From Leptospira ilyithenensis (GTDB lineage: Bacteria > Spirochaetota > Leptospiria > Leptospirales > Leptospiraceae): a stretch of DNA of 64,000 nucleotides. Location of the stretch: the NCBI RefSeq assembly GCF_004771005.1, contig NZ_RQHV01000007.1:97269-161268 (forward strand), given 5' to 3'. Under the pieces are notes generated by a model. That model had not been told where the DNA came from. It searched no databases and worked only from the letters and a program-made list of their open reading frames with translations. The position numbers and the translations under genes were made by a program. This document shows, piece by piece, positions 9,785 to 19,376 of the stretch. The stretch's first letter is position 1; each line of letters begins with the position of its first letter.

Positions 9785-9808
9785 ATTGTTTGTAACCAAG
9801 AACTGTTA

Positions 9809-11098
9809 TTATTTTTTGATAAAGCGTCTGTGTAGATTGCCGATCTGCGCTGCATTTTTTTCCTGTATACCTGCCTTCTCAGCAAAATCCGGCCACTTAC
9901 ATACTGCTTCCTCTACAGCTTCTATTATGATACGGGGACGTTTTATATCTGCAAACTTAGCTGCTTCCAATAAATCTTCCAACATAAAATGCTCACGTTT
10001 TCCATTACATGACATCTGGTGTTGTTCTATAAATTGATTTCCCGGTTTATAACTGAAACAAAGGTCATACGCAGGAGACAACTGCCAGTTACCATCTCCG
10101 AACATCAAAAAAGCATGGTTTTTGGTATGATCATCTTGATTGCGGCTGCAAATATTGAAAACCATGCGGCGATACATTTCGTTAAGTGTATCCTGGCCCA
10201 GCCCCATCTCTCGTATTGTTTGGAACAATCTTTCATATCCATAACTGCCCGGCGGATCACGATCAGCATGGATCATTCCTGCGAAAGTTAAAACATGCAC
10301 TTTGTCATTGCCATTGACCCTATCAAATCGTTTTGTCATGAAGTGTGCCTTTTTTCCATCTTTCAATAATTGGCACTCCATCATATTGATCCCTGATTCA
10401 TATGCCATTTCACTGTAAGCGAATTCGATTCGACCGATTTGTGTACCGGTTGCATGTTCTTCATTTTCCATTTCATCGAACTTGATCAACCAATGTTCGT
10501 AATCCTTAGGAACATTGGCTTGACCTGATAATACATCTTTGGTCTGACTATTGATTGCTATAATCGCTTTTGCTTTTGCTCCTCCGGCGCTCGTACCAAC
10601 TGCAATGAGCGCATCTATTCCATCATTCACCAAACTGGCATTTGCCGATTTATGTTCATTCAATACTCCTTTAGCTACTTCGACCAAATCGCTTACTTGT
10701 ATGGGAATCGGTTTATTTAAGTTTCGGGTTTCCAAGTCCGGTTCATATTCCAATGCCCCCATTCCACGGGTTCCCACATAACACAATCGTTCCAATGGAT
10801 TCATATCTTCCAGTTTACGACCATGTTTTGCCAGATAGGCATCTAACAATCGATTGCCGAATTTTTCCGGCAAACTATCGGCGATTACACCCGGCAATCC
10901 CTTAAATGTTTTTGTATCTTTCAGCTCAGGGTATTGAAAAACCCGGGAGGAGAGAGGCAATAAGAGCGGACTGATTTCATAGCGACGGGATCGGATAAAT
11001 TCAGGGTCATATTCAAATAAAGCGAGTCCTCGATTTTTATCCCAGACCAATCCTCCTACCCGCTCCCCCCATAAATTGACAGCAACAGGTTGTTCCAT
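9809..11098 (-). CDS. hipA: HipA-family serine/threonine kinase toxin
   Basis: The 429-residue protein follows the HipA plan. The N-terminal subdomain carries LPGVIADSLPEKFGNRLL (68-85). A glycine-rich GTSAGGAKAK (169-178) matches the autophosphorylation/ATP loop. The catalytic loop is NQDDHTKNHAF (320-330), and SPAYD (341-345) supplies the metal-binding Asp. In studied systems HipA phosphorylates glutamyl-tRNA synthetase or a related tRNA ligase and causes dormancy. All key residues are present, so the kinase is probably active. It is joined to the upstream antitoxin gene by a TAATG overlap at 11098. Confidence 0.93.
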   Translation of the reverse strand: MEQPVAVNLWGERVGGLVWDKNRGLALFEYDPEFIRSRRYEISPLLLPLSSRVFQYPELKDTKTFKGLPGVIADSLPEKFGNRLLDAYLAKHGRKLEDMNPLERLCYVGTRGMGALEYEPDLETRNLNKPIPIQVSDLVEVAKGVLNEHKSANASLVNDGIDALIAVGTSAGGAKAKAIIAINSQTKDVLSGQANVPKDYEHWLIKFDEMENEEHATGTQIGRIEFAYSEMAYESGINMMECQLLKDGKKAHFMTKRFDRVNGNDKVHVLTFAGMIHADRDPPGSYGYERLFQTIREMGLGQDTLNEMYRRMVFNICSRNQDDHTKNHAFLMFGDGNWQLSPAYDLCFSYKPGNQFIEQHQMSCNGKREHFMLEDLLEAAKFADIKRPRIIIEAVEEAVCKWPDFAEKAGIQEKNAAQIGNLHRRFIKK

Positions 11099-11442
11099 TA
11101 TGATTTGCGCCGCCCCATCACTCTGCTTGTCGGTCTTTTGGATTCGAATGATTCCTGGTTACCAGGTTTTCTTTTTTTTGTAAGCTGCTCCATTGGCGAT
11201 TGTATCGGTGCATCAAGAAGTGGCAATAACCAGTCAGTGAAGCCGAGAACTCGGGTAAGTCGGATCAGTGTAGATAGTTTCATATCGTTACCAGATAGAG
11301 CAGCGCTGATCGTATTTCGGTTCAAGTCAGCCAACTTGGCGAGATCCTGTTTGTCTTGTTTTGTCTGCTTCGCTCTCTTTTCAAGATTTTCGGCGATTGT
11401 CTGTAGCAGGATCTCTATAGGGGCGTTACGATTTGTTTGCAT
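11098..11442 (-). CDS. hipB: HipB-family antitoxin, XRE-type repressor
   Basis: The 114-residue protein has a helix-turn-helix of the XRE class at about residues 30-75 (DLAKLADLNRNTISAALSG) and a basic, probably disordered C-terminal tail. HipB proteins neutralise HipA and repress their own operon. There is no clear Shine-Dalgarno before the ATG at 11442, and an operator-like 18-mer lies across the start codon. A good promoter sits about 40-70 bases upstream. The gene order (antitoxin first) and the one-base overlap with hipA are typical of the system. Confidence 0.9.
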   Translation of the reverse strand: MQTNRNAPIEILLQTIAENLEKRAKQTKQDKQDLAKLADLNRNTISAALSGNDMKLSTLIRLTRVLGFTDWLLPLLDAPIQSPMEQLTKKRKPGNQESFESKRPTSRVMGRRKS

Positions 11443-11591
11443 AGTTTGATAGGCGTATATTCGATTTTGTTGTGAATATGCCTAGTATAGCAGGCGTAAA
11501 AAATTAGTCAAATATTTGCTTACGCATAGTTTGATAGGCGCACCTTTGATTTTATCACAAATATGCATAGTAAACTAGGCATATTTGTGAT
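11438..11591. promoter_or_regulatory. Duplicated operator array upstream of hipBA
   Basis: Four related imperfect palindromes of 18 bases lie at 11438-11455, 11479-11496, 11523-11540 and 11564-11581, consensus roughly YGCMTAGTWTRMTAGGCR. Their starts are 41, 44 and 41 bases apart, close to four helical turns. They form two direct copies of a unit of about 60 bases (11439-11498 and 11524-11583) that share GCATAGTTTGATAGGCG exactly. The distal site is enclosed by a longer palindrome with 13-base arms, ATCACAAATATGC at 11554-11566 and its complement at 11579-11591. One site covers the -10 box and one covers the hipB start codon, as expected for autoregulation by HipB. Confidence 0.75.
11484..11511 (-). 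promoter_or_regulatory. Predicted sigma-70 promoter of hipBA
   Basis: On the minus strand TTGACT (11511-11506) and TATACT (11489-11484) are separated by 16 bases. Transcription would begin near 11477, giving a leader of about 35 bases. The -10 box lies inside one of the operator-like repeats. Seen directly; promoter activity is inferred. Confidence 0.7.
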
Positions 11592-11608
11592 GATTCTGAT
11601 TAACATCT

Positions 11609-12679
11609 TCATTTATTAATCAGATAATACGAATGCATTCCTTTGCCTTTGCCGGACCAAGATTTACAATTTACTTCCAGTTCGGTTTCGGAATGGATTT
11701 GGTATGGTTTTGCAAAGAAGAGTTGGATAAAAAAACGAAGCAATGTTGAAATATTTTCCAATGCACTCATACTTGCTATATTTTTCGTTCGAATCACATC
11801 CATATAACAAGAATCAGATTCTCCGAAATACAATCTTTCTTTCTTCGGTAAAGTGTAACCGGAAACAGACTCTGTTTCTTCATTCAAAATCTCGGATCTT
11901 GAAACGGTTCCTTCTAAGATCAAATCTCCTTTTTTGGAAAGAACCGCAATTTTTCTGAAAAATCCTCCTGGGATTTTTTCATTTCCTATAAATCCACCGG
12001 TAAAAATGCGGGTTCCGTTATCTGTGATTGCTCGAACAATCTCCCATTTATTTGAGTATTTATGTACTTCGTAATTGGTAAGCAGGTGTTCCATCCCGCC
12101 TGTGCCTTCCACCGTTTCCACATTTCCATCATGTATGATTGTACCTTTTACTTTTACGAAAGAGAGAGGAATGTCAGCCTGAACAAATCGTCCGTCTTCT
12201 GTTAGGTTCAGCTTTCCTCCGGAGATAGCAATGCCTGTCCTTTGGTTGGGAAAAAAATCCAAGTCGATCGTCCATTCGGGAAAAACCATATGGATGGAAT
12301 ATTTTCCGTCCTTATAATCCATCCGGTTTTCTCCGCTTTGTTGAAAGAACCCCCCTTTTTTCATTTCAAATTCATCCTGACCGAACTCTTTTGTGGAATA
12401 ATAGAGAGGTTCGTTGTCATGTTTGATGATGACACTGATTCCGTTGTTCTTTGTTCCCGGACCGAAATTGCTGACCAAAAAAGTAGCGAATAGTTTGTAG
12501 GATCCGTTTTGTAAGGAAAAATTCCAAGCCTGTAAGTAACCTTCTTCCGAGTAAATCTGAGTTCTAAAATCGGAAGGGTTGCCCAATCGAACCAAGTTGG
12601 TTCCGTCCGCTTCTAACCGCCAACAAATCATAAAAAGAAAACAGAACGAACAGAGCTTTTGCATTGGCAAAGCTTTCAT
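11609..12679 (-). CDS. Secreted lipocalin-like protein (possible AttH/Svf1-like fold)
   Basis: The 356-residue protein has an N-terminal signal-like hydrophobic segment and a beta-rich body. Features such as GTGGMEHLLTNYEV at about residues 190-203 and the spaced W and G residues recall the two-barrel AttH/CrtC/Svf1-like lipocalins, which bind or act on lipids; this is a weak resemblance, not an assignment. The start overlaps the upstream gene's stop by four bases (12676-12679), so the two are coupled. The alternative start MQKL lies five codons in. Function unknown. Confidence 0.6.
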   Translation of the reverse strand: MKALPMQKLCSFCFLFMICWRLEADGTNLVRLGNPSDFRTQIYSEEGYLQAWNFSLQNGSYKLFATFLVSNFGPGTKNNGISVIIKHDNEPLYYSTKEFGQDEFEMKKGGFFQQSGENRMDYKDGKYSIHMVFPEWTIDLDFFPNQRTGIAISGGKLNLTEDGRFVQADIPLSFVKVKGTIIHDGNVETVEGTGGMEHLLTNYEVHKYSNKWEIVRAITDNGTRIFTGGFIGNEKIPGGFFRKIAVLSKKGDLILEGTVSRSEILNEETESVSGYTLPKKERLYFGESDSCYMDVIRTKNIASMSALENISTLLRFFIQLFFAKPYQIHSETELEVNCKSWSGKGKGMHSYYLINK

Positions 12680-13167
12680 TTTGATTTGGACTTTGCTAGT
12701 TTTTTTTCATTTTTAGAGATATGGAACTCTTCTTTTACGGGCTCAGTATTTTTAGAAAACAAATCCCCTAGGCTGGTAATGGAAAAAACGGGGTGTTCCA
12801 GGTTTCCAATCAAAACCATTCTGGATCTCTCTTCCGAAATCCCGTCGATATGAATCCAGGTGTTGGTTGGGAAAGAACTTTCCAGGATGCAAGCCGATAC
12901 ATAGTATTCATAATCTCCTATTTTTGATAAAAAAACTCTGATTTTTGCGATCGGGCTTTCTACCAAAGCCTGCCGGAACTTTTGCAGCTTTGTATTTTGA
13001 ATGTTACAGGTTTCGTAATAATGATTCAAAACCCTCAAGATATGTTGAAATTCCTCTTTTCTGGAGGTAAGCTCCCTCCAGAGAACGGTTTCCTTTTCGC
13101 GCATGTTTTTTACCTCATTTAGAGGGGTAAAGAACTCTGCCGATTGGTTCCCAAATTCGATTCTCAC
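12676..13167 (-). CDS. Hypothetical protein, 163 residues
   Basis: I do not recognise this protein. It is soluble, without a signal peptide, and has a helical first half and a lysine-rich C-terminus. A second Met at residue 23 (MREKETVLW) could be the true start. It is coupled to the lipocalin-like gene downstream by an ATGA overlap and is divergent from the gene at 13194, with 26 bases between the starts, so the promoters must overlap the coding regions. Confidence 0.6.
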   Translation of the reverse strand: MRIEFGNQSAEFFTPLNEVKNMREKETVLWRELTSRKEEFQHILRVLNHYYETCNIQNTKLQKFRQALVESPIAKIRVFLSKIGDYEYYVSACILESSFPTNTWIHIDGISEERSRMVLIGNLEHPVFSITSLGDLFSKNTEPVKEEFHISKNEKKLAKSKSK

Positions 13168-13193
13168 TTGAAAAAAAGTTTCCGTTCGTAATC

Positions 13194-13769
13194 ATGAACG
13201 AAACGGACATGCTGACTCATATTTTAGAAATATTTTGGATCGAGAAGCTTCGTTTTACCCAGTATACAATTAATAAAATCGCAAAAATCCCGGACTCCGA
13301 GTATGAGTTTTCTTCCGCAGACCGGCCCAAATCGATTGCATGGGCTGTGGAGCAGATGGTTGCATTTGATCGCAACTTTGCTTTCTATCTTCCTCTCTCT
13401 TTGCGGTTCGGAGCTTTGTTTTCTTTCCCTCCTTATAAGGAATTGGATGTGGAAAAGGATGTGGAAGACATTCGGGATAAATTTACCCCTCCCGCATTCC
13501 CGCTCCGTTTTTTAGATATTTCTATTGATTCCGCAAAATTATTAAATATAACAAATGTAAATGTTTCCAAAGAGAAATTGATAAAGGACTGGCGACTAAC
13601 TTTGATTAGAATTGAAGACAGGTTGGCCGGTCTTTCCGAAAAAGAAGCGTTTAAAAAAAGATACGCGTCTCTTTCGGGCATTCATACTCTACCCGGTGCA
13701 ATCAACAATTCCACCGAGTTTTGTCATTTTCTATGGAACAAACATGCAGCACCTTTTCTAGAATCATGA
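13194..13769 (+). CDS. Hypothetical protein, 191 residues
   Basis: A mostly helical, soluble protein that I cannot assign. The helix pattern and the segment SIAWAVEQMVAFDRNF loosely recall DinB-like four-helix proteins, but the metal-binding His triad of that family is not evident. It lies 45 bases upstream of icd on the same strand and could share its transcript. Start chosen as the first ATG; another Met lies five codons in. Confidence 0.6.
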   Translation: MNETDMLTHILEIFWIEKLRFTQYTINKIAKIPDSEYEFSSADRPKSIAWAVEQMVAFDRNFAFYLPLSLRFGALFSFPPYKELDVEKDVEDIRDKFTPPAFPLRFLDISIDSAKLLNITNVNVSKEKLIKDWRLTLIRIEDRLAGLSEKEAFKKRYASLSGIHTLPGAINNSTEFCHFLWNKHAAPFLES

Positions 13770-13814
13770 TCGTAAGCGAAATTATAAATCAATAACAGCT
13801 ATTAGGAGAGTTAC

Positions 13815-15026
13815 ATGGGAAAAATTAAAGTAAAAACACCGCTTGTCGAATTAGACGGTGACGAAATGACAAGAATCATCTGGAAAGAAATCAAAGAAAG
13901 ATTCATCTACCCTTATTTAGATATTACACTTGAATATTACGACCTTGGTGTCGAATACCGGGACAAAACAGACGACCAAGTAACTGTGGATTCCGCAAAT
14001 GCGATCAAAAAACACGGAGTAGGTGTTAAATGCGCAACCATTACTCCCAATGCAGACAGGGTAAAAGAATACAGCCTGAAACAAGAATGGAAATCTCCGA
14101 ACGGAACCATTCGTGCGATTTTGGACGGAACCGTCTTTAGAAAACCGATTATAATCAAAAATATTCCCGCTGCCGTAAACTCATGGAAAAAACCGATCGC
14201 AATCGGTCGTCATGCTTACGGTGATATTTACCGTGATGTGGAAATGATCATTGACGGACCAGGTAAAGTGGAACTGATTTATACGGATGCATCCGGAAAA
14301 GAAAAACAAAGATTGGTTGTAAATGAATACAAAGGACCGGGGGTTGCGCTTGCTATGCACAACTTGGACAAGTCCATCGAATCTTTTGCACTTGCTTGTT
14401 TCAATTACGCTCTTTCTGAAAAAATCAGCATCTGGTTTGCTACAAAAGATACTATCTCCAAAAAATACCATGCACGTTTCCGCGAGATCTTTGACGAGCT
14501 TGCGGCAAAGAAAGACGCAGAAATGAAAGCTGCCGGCATCACTTACAATTATTTTTTAATTGATGATGCAGTGGCGCAAATTATGAAAAACGAAGGCGGC
14601 CAACTCTGGGCGCTGATGAACTATGACGGAGATGTAATGTCCGATATGGTTGCTTCCGGATTCGGATCTTTGGGACTTATGACTTCCGTTCTTGTTTCTC
14701 CTGACGGAAAATACGAATACGAAGCGGCTCACGGAACTGTAACCCGTCACTACCGTAAATACCAAAAAGGGGAAACTACTTCCACCAACTCCGTTGCATC
14801 TATCTTTGCATGGACAGGTGCCCTTGCGAAAAGAGGCGAGTTAGACGGAACTCCGGATGTCGTGAATTTTGCAGTAAAGCTGGAAGAGTCCATCATCGAA
14901 ACCATCGAAGGGGGAGAAATGACAAAAGATCTACTTTCTCTTTCGACTGCGGCTAAAAAAACCGAATTGGATACTTTCCAATTTATGGAAGCTGTTCAAA
15001 AAAGACTCGATTCTAAATTGAAATAA
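13815..15026 (+). CDS. icd: NADP-dependent isocitrate dehydrogenase
   Basis: This TCA-cycle enzyme oxidatively decarboxylates isocitrate to 2-oxoglutarate with NADP. The 403-residue protein belongs to the eukaryote-like homodimeric group, shown by [14 protein letters not shown] near the N-terminus, [30 protein letters not shown] (substrate Ser/Asn/Arg residues), the metal-site Asp region [19 protein letters not shown], and [11 protein letters not shown] for cofactor binding. Length is as expected. A TAGGAGAG eight bases before the ATG sets the start. A strong hairpin follows the stop. Confidence 0.97.
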   Translation: MGKIKVKTPLVELDGDEMTRIIWKEIKERFIYPYLDITLEYYDLGVEYRDKTDDQVTVDSANAIKKHGVGVKCATITPNADRVKEYSLKQEWKSPNGTIRAILDGTVFRKPIIIKNIPAAVNSWKKPIAIGRHAYGDIYRDVEMIIDGPGKVELIYTDASGKEKQRLVVNEYKGPGVALAMHNLDKSIESFALACFNYALSEKISIWFATKDTISKKYHARFREIFDELAAKKDAEMKAAGITYNYFLIDDAVAQIMKNEGGQLWALMNYDGDVMSDMVASGFGSLGLMTSVLVSPDGKYEYEAAHGTVTRHYRKYQKGETTSTNSVASIFAWTGALAKRGELDGTPDVVNFAVKLEESIIETIEGGEMTKDLLSLSTAAKKTELDTFQFMEAVQKRLDSKLK

Positions 15027-15034
15027 GAAACTTT

Positions 15035-15067
15035 TACCCTACCTCTTGTTCTCCTTGAGGTAGGGTA
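15035..15067 (+). terminator. Hairpin terminator after icd
   Basis: Perfect 11-base arms TACCCTACCTC and GAGGTAGGGTA enclose an 11-base loop, nine bases after the icd stop, followed by a pyrimidine-rich stretch rather than a pure T run. Confidence 0.8.
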
Positions 15068-15156
15068 CCTTCCTTTATAGGCTTTGGCAGTTTGATTGCC
15101 GATCATGCGAAAATCCGGTCCAATGGGCAATTTGTTTTGAATCATCTGGAGGAAAT

Positions 15157-15267
15157 ATGAAGCCTTTCGTCTTAATCTTTGGCAACCCTTACCGTGTGTT
15201 CATCGGTGTATCTGGCGCAAAATATATATTAGATGGCGTATACGAATTAAATATAGATTTAAAATAA
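15157..15267 (+). CDS. Putative small protein, 36 residues
   Basis: A short frame starts at an ATG four bases after a near-perfect GGAGGAA ribosome-binding site and ends in TAA. The product starts MKPFVLIFGNPYRVF and is hydrophobic in its first half, ending IDLK. It lies between the icd terminator and the cyclase gene, 15 bases before the latter, so it could be a leader for it. I recognise no family. The main support is the ribosome-binding site, which is better than that of the cyclase itself. Confidence 0.45.
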   Translation: MKPFVLIFGNPYRVFIGVSGAKYILDGVYELNIDLK

Positions 15268-15282
15268 TACAGACAGAGTTCA

Positions 15283-16530
15283 ATGTACAATCGATTTTTA
15301 GACTGGTTTATGGAAGAAAGCCGAAACGCCAAATCCGCTTCTTCCTATTTTAATTCATTTATTGAGTTTTTGATTCGGGAAGATTTTCGGATCATACGTT
15401 CAAGTATGGGAACGAGGACGGTTCATCCTCAGGTGGAAACAGTTTCCTATCTTTGGGCGCCGAATGATAGATTGTCTATTTTTGACAATATAGCGGGGGA
15501 TCTCGAGGTTTCCTCTCGGGTATTTACCTTCGGAATCGGTTCTCTCAAAGAGATCCGTTTCAAACAGGGCACTTCACGAACAGAACCGTTCAAACTCAGC
15601 CCCATTTACCGTATATTGCAGTCCAAGAAGACTTATGTATTTTCTTTTTTGGACTATCAGGAAGAGCCTTTGCCTTTTCCCATCTTGGAAGATTTGAAAG
15701 AGCACAAAGCGACCGGCTACATAGCAATACCTGCAATAGAGGCTGGGAATCCGGTTGCATTCAAAAGTTTTGTTACGGATCATCCTGAAGGATTTACCCC
15801 CGAAAAGGTCGCTTTTTTGGAAAAAGCGAGTAATGTAATGTATGTTAAATGGTCGAATTTTATGCGAGCCGAGTTTACGGAGACACTTCTCAGCGTTTAT
15901 TTGGGAAAAAGGACAGGTTCTCTCGTTTATTCGGGAAAAGTCCATTTAGGAGATGTGGAAAATATGAATTCCGTTATCTGGTTTTCAGATATTCGTAATT
16001 ACTCCGGATTAAGTGAGGATTTATCTCCGTCGGATATAATACACATGTTGAACGATTATTTCGGAGCAATTATCCCTTCCATTGAGAAAAACGGAGGGGA
16101 GGTTCTGAAAATGTTAGGGGACGGCATTTTGGCAGTTTTTCCCTTTGACGAAAAAAATAAAAAAAGGGTCCGAATGAAAGCTTTACTTTCCGTTCGGCAA
16201 GTCTTTGATGAATTGCGAAAATTAAACCGGATTCGTATCAAAGATTCAAAAACACCGATTCGCCACGGAGTAGGGCTCCATAAAGGACAAATTTTATACG
16301 GAAATATCGGGTCCAGAGATAGATTAGACTTTACAGTGATCGGAGAAGCTGTCAATCTTGCAAGCCGGATTGCAGGGATGTGCGGAGAGTTGAAGAAGGC
16401 TGTTCTCGCTTCCGAAGAATTTGTGAGCGATATGAACATTCGATGGGAAGATATCGGCGAACACAAGTTAAAAGGGATTGCTGTCCCGAAGCGGATTTTT
16501 GCGATTTCGGAAGAAGTAAAAAGAATGTAA
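15283..16530 (+). CDS. Class III adenylate/guanylate cyclase
   Basis: The 415-residue protein has an N-terminal region of about 215 residues that looks GAF-like, and a C-terminal cyclase catalytic domain. Metal-binding Asp residues are in WFSDIRNYSGL and KMLGDGILAVF, and the transition-state Asn/Arg in VIGEAVNLASRI. The Lys in EVLKMLGDG and the Asp in RLDFTVIGE occupy the positions that select adenine, so cAMP is the likelier product. No transmembrane segment is seen; the enzyme is probably cytoplasmic. It ends seven bases before a hybrid histidine kinase, so the two may form one signalling operon. The start lacks a good Shine-Dalgarno; the Met ten codons in is an alternative. Confidence 0.9.
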   Translation: MYNRFLDWFMEESRNAKSASSYFNSFIEFLIREDFRIIRSSMGTRTVHPQVETVSYLWAPNDRLSIFDNIAGDLEVSSRVFTFGIGSLKEIRFKQGTSRTEPFKLSPIYRILQSKKTYVFSFLDYQEEPLPFPILEDLKEHKATGYIAIPAIEAGNPVAFKSFVTDHPEGFTPEKVAFLEKASNVMYVKWSNFMRAEFTETLLSVYLGKRTGSLVYSGKVHLGDVENMNSVIWFSDIRNYSGLSEDLSPSDIIHMLNDYFGAIIPSIEKNGGEVLKMLGDGILAVFPFDEKNKKRVRMKALLSVRQVFDELRKLNRIRIKDSKTPIRHGVGLHKGQILYGNIGSRDRLDFTVIGEAVNLASRIAGMCGELKKAVLASEEFVSDMNIRWEDIGEHKLKGIAVPKRIFAISEEVKRM

Positions 16531-16537
16531 TGCTTTT

Positions 16538-18499
16538 ATGAACAATAGTATTCTTACAAATATTTTAGAGTCGATAGATGCTCTGGTCTACGTGTCCGAT
16601 ATGGGGTCAGGGAAGATATTATTTGTAAATGAGTATGGAAAATCCATTTGGGGAAATATCCCTTCCGAACTGGATGAAAACGAAGACGTTAAATCGAATT
16701 CAATCTCGACACTTTTTACCTGGAATGCGTCAATTTTAGGTTCAGAAACGGTTTCTTCCAAAAGCGAACCTTATGAACGTCAATTCGGTCCTGAAGGTCA
16801 ATTTTACGAATGCCATGATACTGTGATCGTCTGGGGTTCGGGAAAAGCACGACTCACTTGCGCGATCAATGTACATGACAGAAGAGAGCAGGAAAAACTT
16901 TATAAAACCGTTTTTCAGGCAGTGTCCGATTCTATTTTTATCCTTAGAGTGGAAGAGGAAGGTTTGCTTCGCTTTCTAGGAACCAATCCTGCCTTTCAAA
17001 ATGAATGGCAATTACCCCTATCCAAAATCTTCGGTAAAACGATTCATGAAGTTTTTTCTTCCGAAGTAGCAAACCATCTGTTATCGCAATGCGAACAATC
17101 CTTGGAAGACAAAAAACTGATTCAGTTCGAACTGGAACATAGAATCCGGGGGATTTTAAAAACATGGTCCGTAAAAATAACGCCCGTTATTGATGAATTC
17201 GGAGAAATTTCCCTTTTGATCGGTGTGGCGGACGACATATCTGAAAGAATCCGCTCCGAGAAAGCCATCAAACAATCGCAAGACGACCTAAAGGAAGCCA
17301 ATCAAAGACTTCTGATTGCAATTGATCATTCCAATAAAATGGCTGATACTGCAAGAGAAGCGAGTGCTGCCAAAAGCGAATTTCTTGCAAATATGAGTCA
17401 TGAGATCCGTACACCGATGAATGGAATCATTGGAATGACTCATCTTCTTTTGGAGACAGGCCTTACCCAGGAACAAAGAAAATATTCCGAACTTGTGAAG
17501 ACGAGCGCCGAGTCCTTATTGTCCTTGTTAAACGATATTTTGGATTTTTCCAAAATAGAAGCCAAAAAGTTGGAATTGGAATACACCACTTTTAAAGTAA
17601 ACAAAACAATCGAAGAAGTACTGTCTTTATTTCAAGCGAAGGTAACGGAAAAGATGATTTCCTTAAAGCATAGTTCCAATCTATCCGGGGAAGAGAGTTT
17701 TCTGGGAGATCCGAGCAGGCTCAAACAAATTTTAATTAACCTGATCGGCAACGCGATAAAATTTACAAGAGACGGGGGAGTTAGTGTCACCGTTGAAAAG
17801 AAAGAGGTCGTGGAAAATCGGACCAAGATTTTATTTTCCATCGAAGACACAGGGATCGGGATTCCCGCTCATGCGATCGATCAATTATTTTCACCTTTTC
17901 ACCAAGTGGAAAGTTCCACCACAAGAAGGTTTGGTGGAACAGGACTTGGCCTTGCCATTGCCAAACAACTTTCGGAACTTATGGGTGGAACGATTGGAGT
18001 TGCAAGCGAACTGGGAAAAGGTTCTAGATTTTGGTTCACTTGCCTGTTTGAAAATAATGTATCTCATTTGAATCCTAACGATGCAACCGAATCGAAATCT
18101 TCCAACCCACCTAAAAATGCCCGTTTTCACGATAAAAAAGTTTTAGTAGCGGAAGACAATCCCACAAACCAAATCGTAGCGTTGGGTTTGTTGAGGAAAA
18201 TCGGAATAGAAGCAAAACTTGTAAATAATGGAAAAGAGGTTTTGGAAGAACTATCCAAAAATAGTTACAATCTGGTTTTAATGGACTGTCAAATGCCGGA
18301 AATGGATGGGTTTGAGGCGACAGCTAGAATTCGTTCTCAGACGGAGGAAAATTTCCAAACGAATATTCCCATCATTGCACTTACCGCCTACGCTATGAAA
18401 GGTGATCGTGAAAAATGCATCAATGCAGGTATGAACGATTATCTTTCCAAACCGATTCAGCCGACGGAACTTGCATTATTGATTGAAAAATGGTGTTGA
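16538..18499 (+). CDS. Hybrid sensor histidine kinase with receiver domain
   Basis: The 653-residue protein has two PAS-like domains (about residues 5-110 and 125-240), a short coiled coil, and a HisKA domain with the H-box [14 protein letters not shown]. The HATPase domain has the N-box [10 protein letters not shown] and the G-boxes EDTGIGIP and [12 protein letters not shown]-terminal receiver has the phospho-Asp in [13 protein letters not shown], followed by [10 protein letters not shown] and the KP motif (YLSKPIQP). All catalytic residues are present. There are no membrane segments, so the signal is probably intracellular. Its position seven bases after a cyclase gene suggests linked signalling, which is inference. 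Confidence 0.93.
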   Translation: MNNSILTNILESIDALVYVSDMGSGKILFVNEYGKSIWGNIPSELDENEDVKSNSISTLFTWNASILGSETVSSKSEPYERQFGPEGQFYECHDTVIVWGSGKARLTCAINVHDRREQEKLYKTVFQAVSDSIFILRVEEEGLLRFLGTNPAFQNEWQLPLSKIFGKTIHEVFSSEVANHLLSQCEQSLEDKKLIQFELEHRIRGILKTWSVKITPVIDEFGEISLLIGVADDISERIRSEKAIKQSQDDLKEANQRLLIAIDHSNKMADTAREASAAKSEFLANMSHEIRTPMNGIIGMTHLLLETGLTQEQRKYSELVKTSAESLLSLLNDILDFSKIEAKKLELEYTTFKVNKTIEEVLSLFQAKVTEKMISLKHSSNLSGEESFLGDPSRLKQILINLIGNAIKFTRDGGVSVTVEKKEVVENRTKILFSIEDTGIGIPAHAIDQLFSPFHQVESSTTRRFGGTGLGLAIAKQLSELMGGTIGVASELGKGSRFWFTCLFENNVSHLNPNDATESKSSNPPKNARFHDKKVLVAEDNPTNQIVALGLLRKIGIEAKLVNNGKEVLEELSKNSYNLVLMDCQMPEMDGFEATARIRSQTEENFQTNIPIIALTAYAMKGDREKCINAGMNDYLSKPIQPTELALLIEKWC

Positions 18500-18539
18500 T
18501 CCGACACTAGCCGCAGCCGCCTGACGAACTTTGTTTATC

Positions 18540-18846
18540 AGCTGAACAAAAAATAGAATCCGAATGTGATTCCCAAAAGCAATCCCGCAAGCAATCTATC
18601 TTCTTTCCAAAATGCCTGTATCCTTTTTCCCTTTGGTTACAAACCAAGTAGAGTTCAATCCGTTTCACGCAGAACGTTTGTTTGATGGGACCTTTGCTTT
18701 GGCGCAGGAGTTGGGTTTTTCTCCTATGGTTTGGTCTCCTACAGCAGGGGAATCATATTCTCCCCGAAAGAAGATAAAGAGAAAAAGGTCTTAGCCGTCC
18801 TTACTGAAATCGCAAACAAATACGGCAAACAACCGAATCCTATCCT
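18540..18846 (+). pseudogene. Decayed aldo/keto reductase fragment
   Basis: Frames on the plus strand contain IYLLSKMPVS then FPLVTNQVEFNPFHAERLFD, ELGFSPMVWSP and, after a one-base shift near 18750, FSPKEDKEKKVLAVLTEIANKYG. Together these follow the C-terminal half of YdhF-type aldo/keto reductases (the VTNQ-E and P-M-x-W-S-P motifs are typical). A TGA interrupts the frame upstream of IYLL, where KIRxMGxSNF would be expected. The barrel's N-terminal half is missing, and the end runs into the convergent DUF1579 gene. It is a clear remnant of a lost enzyme. Confidence 0.75.
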
Positions 18847-19339
18847 AAACCCGGTGGTATATGATTTTTACTCCGCCTGCTTCTCTGCCTTCGGGAGAAA
18901 AATTTTCCGCTATGATAAGGATTTGATTTTCATCGATTTTTTGGATCGTTGTTTTCCATCCCCATTTGGAATCGGAAGAAGGATCTTCGTAATGACCTAA
19001 AAAGGAAATGTCCGTTTCTGAATGGTTTCCTTCCGAAAACATAATGGCTGTCCCCATTCCGAAACTTTCGATCCATACCGATTCGAATTTTTTCCGGTCG
19101 ATATGGTATCCATAAATGGCGATCCCTTCAATAGGATCGTCTCCGAAGCTGCTTTTGTATTCATGCAGGATAAATCTTCCACCTAATACAAGTTTCATGG
19201 ATCCGGAAACATCCGCTTCATTTACTATTTTTCCATTTTCGAACATGGTGAACATTCTTCCCTGCCACTCTCCCGCAAGAGAAGCGAGTTCTTTATGAAT
19301 TCCTTCTTTCTTAGATAATTCGAATTTTTCTTTACTCAT
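18845..19339 (-). CDS. DUF1579 family protein
   Basis: The frame is open from 19489, but the better start is the ATG at 19339, 38 bases after the SDR stop, giving 164 residues (MSKEKFELSK). The body matches the DUF1579 beta-barrel plan: LAGEWQGRMFTMFENGK, LVLGGRFILHEYKSSF, IAIYGYHIDRKKFESVWIES and a final VKIIYHRV. Members are small lipocalin-like proteins of unknown biochemical role. It is probably cotranscribed with the SDR gene upstream. Confidence 0.8.
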   Translation of the reverse strand: MSKEKFELSKKEGIHKELASLAGEWQGRMFTMFENGKIVNEADVSGSMKLVLGGRFILHEYKSSFGDDPIEGIAIYGYHIDRKKFESVWIESFGMGTAIMFSEGNHSETDISFLGHYEDPSSDSKWGWKTTIQKIDENQILIIAENFSPEGREAGGVKIIYHRV

Positions 19340-19376
19340 ATGACTACATCCATTTTTTATTGTTAGTTGAAAGCTA

